Shown in pieces: positions 61,072 through 64,000 of a stretch of DNA of 64,000 nt. The notes beneath the pieces are model-generated. The model worked only from the letters and a program-made list of their open reading frames with translations, had not been told where the DNA came from and ran no database searches. Position numbers and translations under genes: made by a program. The DNA is from Bacteroidales bacterium UBA4293 (GTDB lineage: Bacteria; Bacteroidota; Bacteroidia; Bacteroidales; Bacteroidaceae). Numbering within the stretch: position 1 is the first letter of the stretch; each line of letters begins with the position of its first letter. Where the stretch lies: NCBI GenBank assembly GCA_002395835.1, contig DGVD01000017.1:1-64000 (forward strand), written 5' to 3'.

Positions 61072-62289
61072 TTATTTACGATCCAGTACGAAAATTACTA
61101 CACGGTTCCACTCATTCTTCAGCTCGTATGGCTGGATGGTATCACCCTTGTAGTCGATCTTCAAACGGCTAGGATCTACACCGAATTCCTTAACCAAGCA
61201 GTTGTAAACAGCCTTAGCACGGCGCTCAGACAACTTCAAGTTGTATGCTGGATAAGCAGTCTTAACATCGGCGAAACCAGTTACAGTCAAGTTAACGTCT
61301 GGGTTGTCTTCCATGTACTTAGCCACAGCTGCAATGTTCTTCTTCTGAAGCTTAGTAATGTTGTACTTGTCGATGATGAAGTTAACGGTCATGTCAAGAA
61401 CTTCAATCTTGTTGTAAGTTTCCTCAATACGATTTTCAGTTCTTGGACGAGCGTTAGCCAAATCCTGACGAGCTGCGTTGATCTTATCGTTCAAGCTACC
61501 CAAGATGTCAGCATCGTTCAATGTTCTGTACTTGAAACGACGGTCTCCGAAGTGATCCTTGAAATGATAAGTCAAACCTGCCTGAAGGGTGGTGAAACCA
61601 TCATACAATACATCGTAAGATACACCGTTGTACTTATCGTTGGTAGCATAGATAGTAGCTTCCAAGTTGAAGTCCAATGCCTGGCTCAGCTGAATAGCAG
61701 TACCCAAACCTACATGACCACCGAAGTAGCTTCTGCAGTTGGTGTTGATAGGATAAGCGCCCTGAGTCTGTTTACCCCATGCTTCTACGTGCTTGTCAAA
61801 TTTAGAGTTGCGAATTACACCTACACCCATGAATGCATACACATTGAAACGGGTGCTTTCCTTGTACTGACCCAGGATGTTGTTCAGATTCAACATCAAG
61901 TCACCCATCGCAGTGAACATTCTGAATCTGTACTTACCTTCATTAGGATATACACTTGGGAATGCAGCAACAGCTTCCTTATTAGCACGGCTAGACTGAA
62001 TCATGTAGTCAGCCTTCAAACGCAAACCGATAGCTGGGTTCAACCACTTACCGATAGCCAATGCATAGTCAGGACCTACGTTCTTCTTGAAACCCTGGAA
62101 ACGGCTGTTCTCAGACATAGCGAAATCGCCACCGAAGAATGCGCTGATATACCAGTTGTCTCCAAATTTATAATGTCTCAGACCTGTTACTGACTGTTCA
62201 GTAATAGTAGATGGGTCTACCTCTTCCTGAGCCATAACTGGTGATGCCATCAAAGTGGCCATCATCATTAAAGTAAATATCTTTTTCAT
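61072..62289 (-). CDS. OmpA-family outer-membrane protein
   Basis: A 405-aa protein: signal peptide ending SPVMAQ, a beta-barrel of about 230 residues (NWYISAFFGGDFAMSE, ATIYATNDKYNGVSYDVLYD, GLTYHFKDHF), a coiled-coil linker and a C-terminal OmpA-like peptidoglycan-binding domain (VTGFADVKTAYPAYNLKLSE, RRAKAVYNCLV). It is paired with a related gene 22 bp upstream. Codon use is highly biased, as for abundant surface proteins. Confidence 0.85.
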   Translation of the reverse strand: MKKIFTLMMMATLMASPVMAQEEVDPSTITEQSVTGLRHYKFGDNWYISAFFGGDFAMSENSRFQGFKKNVGPDYALAIGKWLNPAIGLRLKADYMIQSSRANKEAVAAFPSVYPNEGKYRFRMFTAMGDLMLNLNNILGQYKESTRFNVYAFMGVGVIRNSKFDKHVEAWGKQTQGAYPINTNCRSYFGGHVGLGTAIQLSQALDFNLEATIYATNDKYNGVSYDVLYDGFTTLQAGLTYHFKDHFGDRRFKYRTLNDADILGSLNDKINAARQDLANARPRTENRIEETYNKIEVLDMTVNFIIDKYNITKLQKKNIAAVAKYMEDNPDVNLTVTGFADVKTAYPAYNLKLSERRAKAVYNCLVKEFGVDPSRLKIDYKGDTIQPYELKNEWNRVVIFVLDRK

Positions 62290-62311
62290 GTTACGTTCTT
62301 CGTTTTAGAGG

Positions 62312-63478
62312 TTATTCATTAATAAATACTACCACTGCATTCTGTTCTGTCAGGTTCTTGATGATCTGTGGGTTGCTCTCAATGTTGATGCGACCTGCAG
62401 GTACATTGTACTGGTTCATCAGCTGATCCTTGACGGTGTTAGCGCGCTGTACGAAGAGTTCTACGTTAGCTGGAGTGTTGTCACCATAAGGCATGATGTA
62501 AATGGTAGCATCGTTCAGCTTCTTGTAGTCCTCAGCAGCAGTGTAGACGTTTACTTCCTGCAGCTTGTTGATGTTAGACTTGCCATCCTCGAATGAGATC
62601 AATGTGCGGATTAAGTTACCCTCAACCACCTTCTTCTGTACGTTGATGATAGGAGCACCGTTACGCTTAGCCTCAGCCTGTGCACGCAGCTTGTTAGCTT
62701 GGTCGTTCAGGTAGTCATAGCGTGAAGCGTTGTACATTTCATGGTGGAAGTCACGAGAACCGTCGTGGTTCTTGAAGCGGTAGGTCAGACCAGCATAAAT
62801 GCCAATGTAACCGTCATACTCGCCATCGAACTTCTGGTGGTCGAACTTAGAGGTCAGCCAGTTGTTCATTACTTCTACGTTGAAGTCCCACTTCTCGCTC
62901 ATGCGGAACTTAGCCATCAAACCCAGCTGAGGAACCAGGAAGGTCTTGTGGCCTACATCCTTCAGACGAGCATCGTTGGTGTTGTACTTACCGGTGTCAC
63001 TCCATCCAATACCTGCCAGTGCAATCAGGTTGAACTTACGGTTCTCCTTGAAGTTGCAGAACAGGTTGGTCAGGTTCAGCATCATGTCGAAGTTGACGCC
63101 GAAAGTTCTGAAGTGGTAAACCACATCAGGATTCAGCAACTGACCACGGTTGTGACCATAGAGTACCTGTCCACGGAAACCCAACCAAGGAGCCAGCCAC
63201 TTACCAGCCTGAAGTCCATAAGCGAAGTTCAGGTTACGGAACAAGTTGGCAGCGTCGTAGTTGGTAGTCCAAGACTTCATACCACCCACTTGGAAACCCC
63301 AGAACCAGTTGTCTCCAAACTTGGTAGTAGCAAGTACTCTACTGTTTTCATCGCTTGCATCTTCCCAGTACGTATCTGGGACTGTAACTGTTGTCACCTT
63401 CACCTCAGGAATCTCTTCCTGAGCCATTGCTGGTACGGCAAGGAAAGGCATCATCAGTAAAGCTAAAACTTTTTTCAT
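62312..63478 (-). CDS. OmpA-family outer-membrane protein
   Basis: A 388-aa protein with signal peptide (FLAVPAMAQ), a barrel region (NWFWGFQVGGMKSWTTNYD, GLTYRFKNHDGS) and a diverged OmpA-C-like domain (ISFEDGKSNINKLQEVNVYT, YGDNTPANVELFVQRANTVK). It is a paralogue of the following gene. The usual NxxLSxxRA motif is replaced by ELFVQRAN, so peptidoglycan binding may be altered. Confidence 0.82.
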   Translation of the reverse strand: MKKVLALLMMPFLAVPAMAQEEIPEVKVTTVTVPDTYWEDASDENSRVLATTKFGDNWFWGFQVGGMKSWTTNYDAANLFRNLNFAYGLQAGKWLAPWLGFRGQVLYGHNRGQLLNPDVVYHFRTFGVNFDMMLNLTNLFCNFKENRKFNLIALAGIGWSDTGKYNTNDARLKDVGHKTFLVPQLGLMAKFRMSEKWDFNVEVMNNWLTSKFDHQKFDGEYDGYIGIYAGLTYRFKNHDGSRDFHHEMYNASRYDYLNDQANKLRAQAEAKRNGAPIINVQKKVVEGNLIRTLISFEDGKSNINKLQEVNVYTAAEDYKKLNDATIYIMPYGDNTPANVELFVQRANTVKDQLMNQYNVPAGRINIESNPQIIKNLTEQNAVVVFINE

Positions 63479-63523
63479 ACTTCCTTTTTTTTAAGAATGA
63501 ATATTGATAGATTAACTAATTAA

Positions 63524-64000
63524 TTATTTACTCTCTTTATCTAGTTCTGCATATTCAGAGTTTTGGCTCTGGAATGCAGGTGTGATTTCTTTCATTTGGC
63601 GCACGGTTTCCAAACTATTACCTGTGGTGGCGGTTTGGATGAGCGTGGTGATTACCTTATTTATATAATCGTAGTCGCGCTCGATGGTCTGTGACCGGAA
63701 AATCTTAGGGTGGGTGGTAGGTATGGAAGCCTCCTTATTATATAATAACTCCTCATACAACTTTTCACCCGGGCGTAGACCGATGTACTTTATCTCAATG
63801 TCGGTATTCGGTCTCAGACCGGACAGCTCTATCATTCGCTTGGCCAGATCTACAATCTTGACCGGTTCACCCATGTCGAAGATGAAGATATCGTTACCTT
63901 CCCCCATGAACGCTGCTTCAAGTACCAAACGGCAAGCTTCCGGGATGGTCATGAAGTAACGGATAACCTCCGGGTCGGTGATGGTGATAGGACCGCCTGT
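63524..64000 (-). CDS. Nucleoside-diphosphate sugar dehydratase/epimerase, C-terminal part
   Basis: Partial: the frame runs through the right edge of the window, where it reads GGPITITDPEVIRYFMTIPE. This and the following GEGNDIFIFDMGEPVKIVDLAKRM (in parts), IKYIGLRPGEKLYEELL and THPKIFRS match the C-terminal region of WbpM/FlaA1/CapD-type 4,6-dehydratases. It makes a keto-deoxy sugar for amino-sugar synthesis with the DegT enzyme. The N-terminal NAD domain and any membrane helices lie outside the window. Confidence 0.88.
   Translation of the reverse strand, partial: TGGPITITDPEVIRYFMTIPEACRLVLEAAFMGEGNDIFIFDMGEPVKIVDLAKRMIELSGLRPNTDIEIKYIGLRPGEKLYEELLYNKEASIPTTHPKIFRSQTIERDYDYINKVITTLIQTATTGNSLETVRQMKEITPAFQSQNSEYAELDKESK

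Noticed and set aside
60862..62193. 443-codon open frame on the plus strand across the aminotransferase/OmpA junction
   Set aside because: Antisense to two well-supported genes. Highly biased codons in the OmpA gene leave the opposite strand free of stops; no domain is seen.
62741..63460. 239-codon open frame opposite the second OmpA gene
   Set aside because: Same cause as above; composition is low-complexity Val/Gln/Thr.

Overview
The window looks like chromosomal DNA of a Bacteroidales bacterium (Bacteroides, Phocaeicola or Prevotella type). Several promoters fit the Bacteroidetes consensus TTTG-N20-TAnnTTTG. There is a DUF4248 plus HU-like gene pair, OmpA-family porins, and a Wza/Wzc/PHP-phosphatase capsule machinery of the Bacteroidales kind. 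Genus cannot be settled from the sequence alone.

Layout. (1) 1-1625: an IS110-family insertion sequence with a DEDD transposase, 16-bp terminal inverted repeats, an internal promoter and a structured 5' region that is a good bridge-RNA candidate. (2) 1626-3280: a strongly structured, gene-free hairpin region, then DUF4248 and an HU-like DNA-binding protein. (3) 3354-6046: a small basic ORF with its own promoter, 11-bp phased repeats, and a three-gene toxin-antitoxin operon (MqsR-like toxin, HTH plus SocA/Panacea antitoxin, unknown third gene) with a palindromic operator over its -7 box. (4) 6378-11254: four translationally coupled genes (m5C DNA methyltransferase, double-GHKL ATPase/kinase, receiver-domain protein, caspase/CHAT-like putative protease). 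I read this as a candidate defence system. (5) 11880-17710: a second defence-like operon (tandem DUF262 protein, RecF/ABC-type ATPase, zinc-ribbon DUF4145 protein, 57-aa basic protein) closed by a perfect terminator. (6) 17878-18657: a hypoxanthine/uracil-DNA-glycosylase-like gene on the minus strand.

From 19273 to the right edge nearly everything lies on the minus strand and forms one capsular/exopolysaccharide locus of about 45 kb, transcribed right to left. It begins (right) with a partial nucleotide-sugar dehydratase, two OmpA-like porins, a DegT aminotransferase, Wza, Wzc and the PHP phosphatase. Next come an EEP-family lipoprotein and a scarred zone of pseudogenes, then an ABC exporter (Wzm/Wzt). 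The rest holds glycosyltransferases (GT2, GT4, GT32), five membrane acyltransferases, an MBOAT/SGNH pair, a hexapeptide acetyltransferase, an EpsG-type polymerase, five intact LicD-like phosphotransferases, two nucleotidyltransferases (IspD/TarI-like and a LicC-like domain fused to a CobD-like PLP enzyme), an ornithine-cyclodeaminase-like dehydrogenase and two sugar-associated ATP-grasp proteins.

Together the capsule genes suggest a polymer heavily decorated with acyl groups and phospho-linked (probably CDP-activated) substituents. The distal end looks like a pathway that makes and attaches an amino-acid-derived or amino-alcohol group. Several scars (5'-truncated LicD and pyruvyltransferase genes, a frameshifted GT2, a nonsense-interrupted lipoprotein, a vestigial LicD tail) show that the locus has been assembled by repeated module exchange and tandem duplication.
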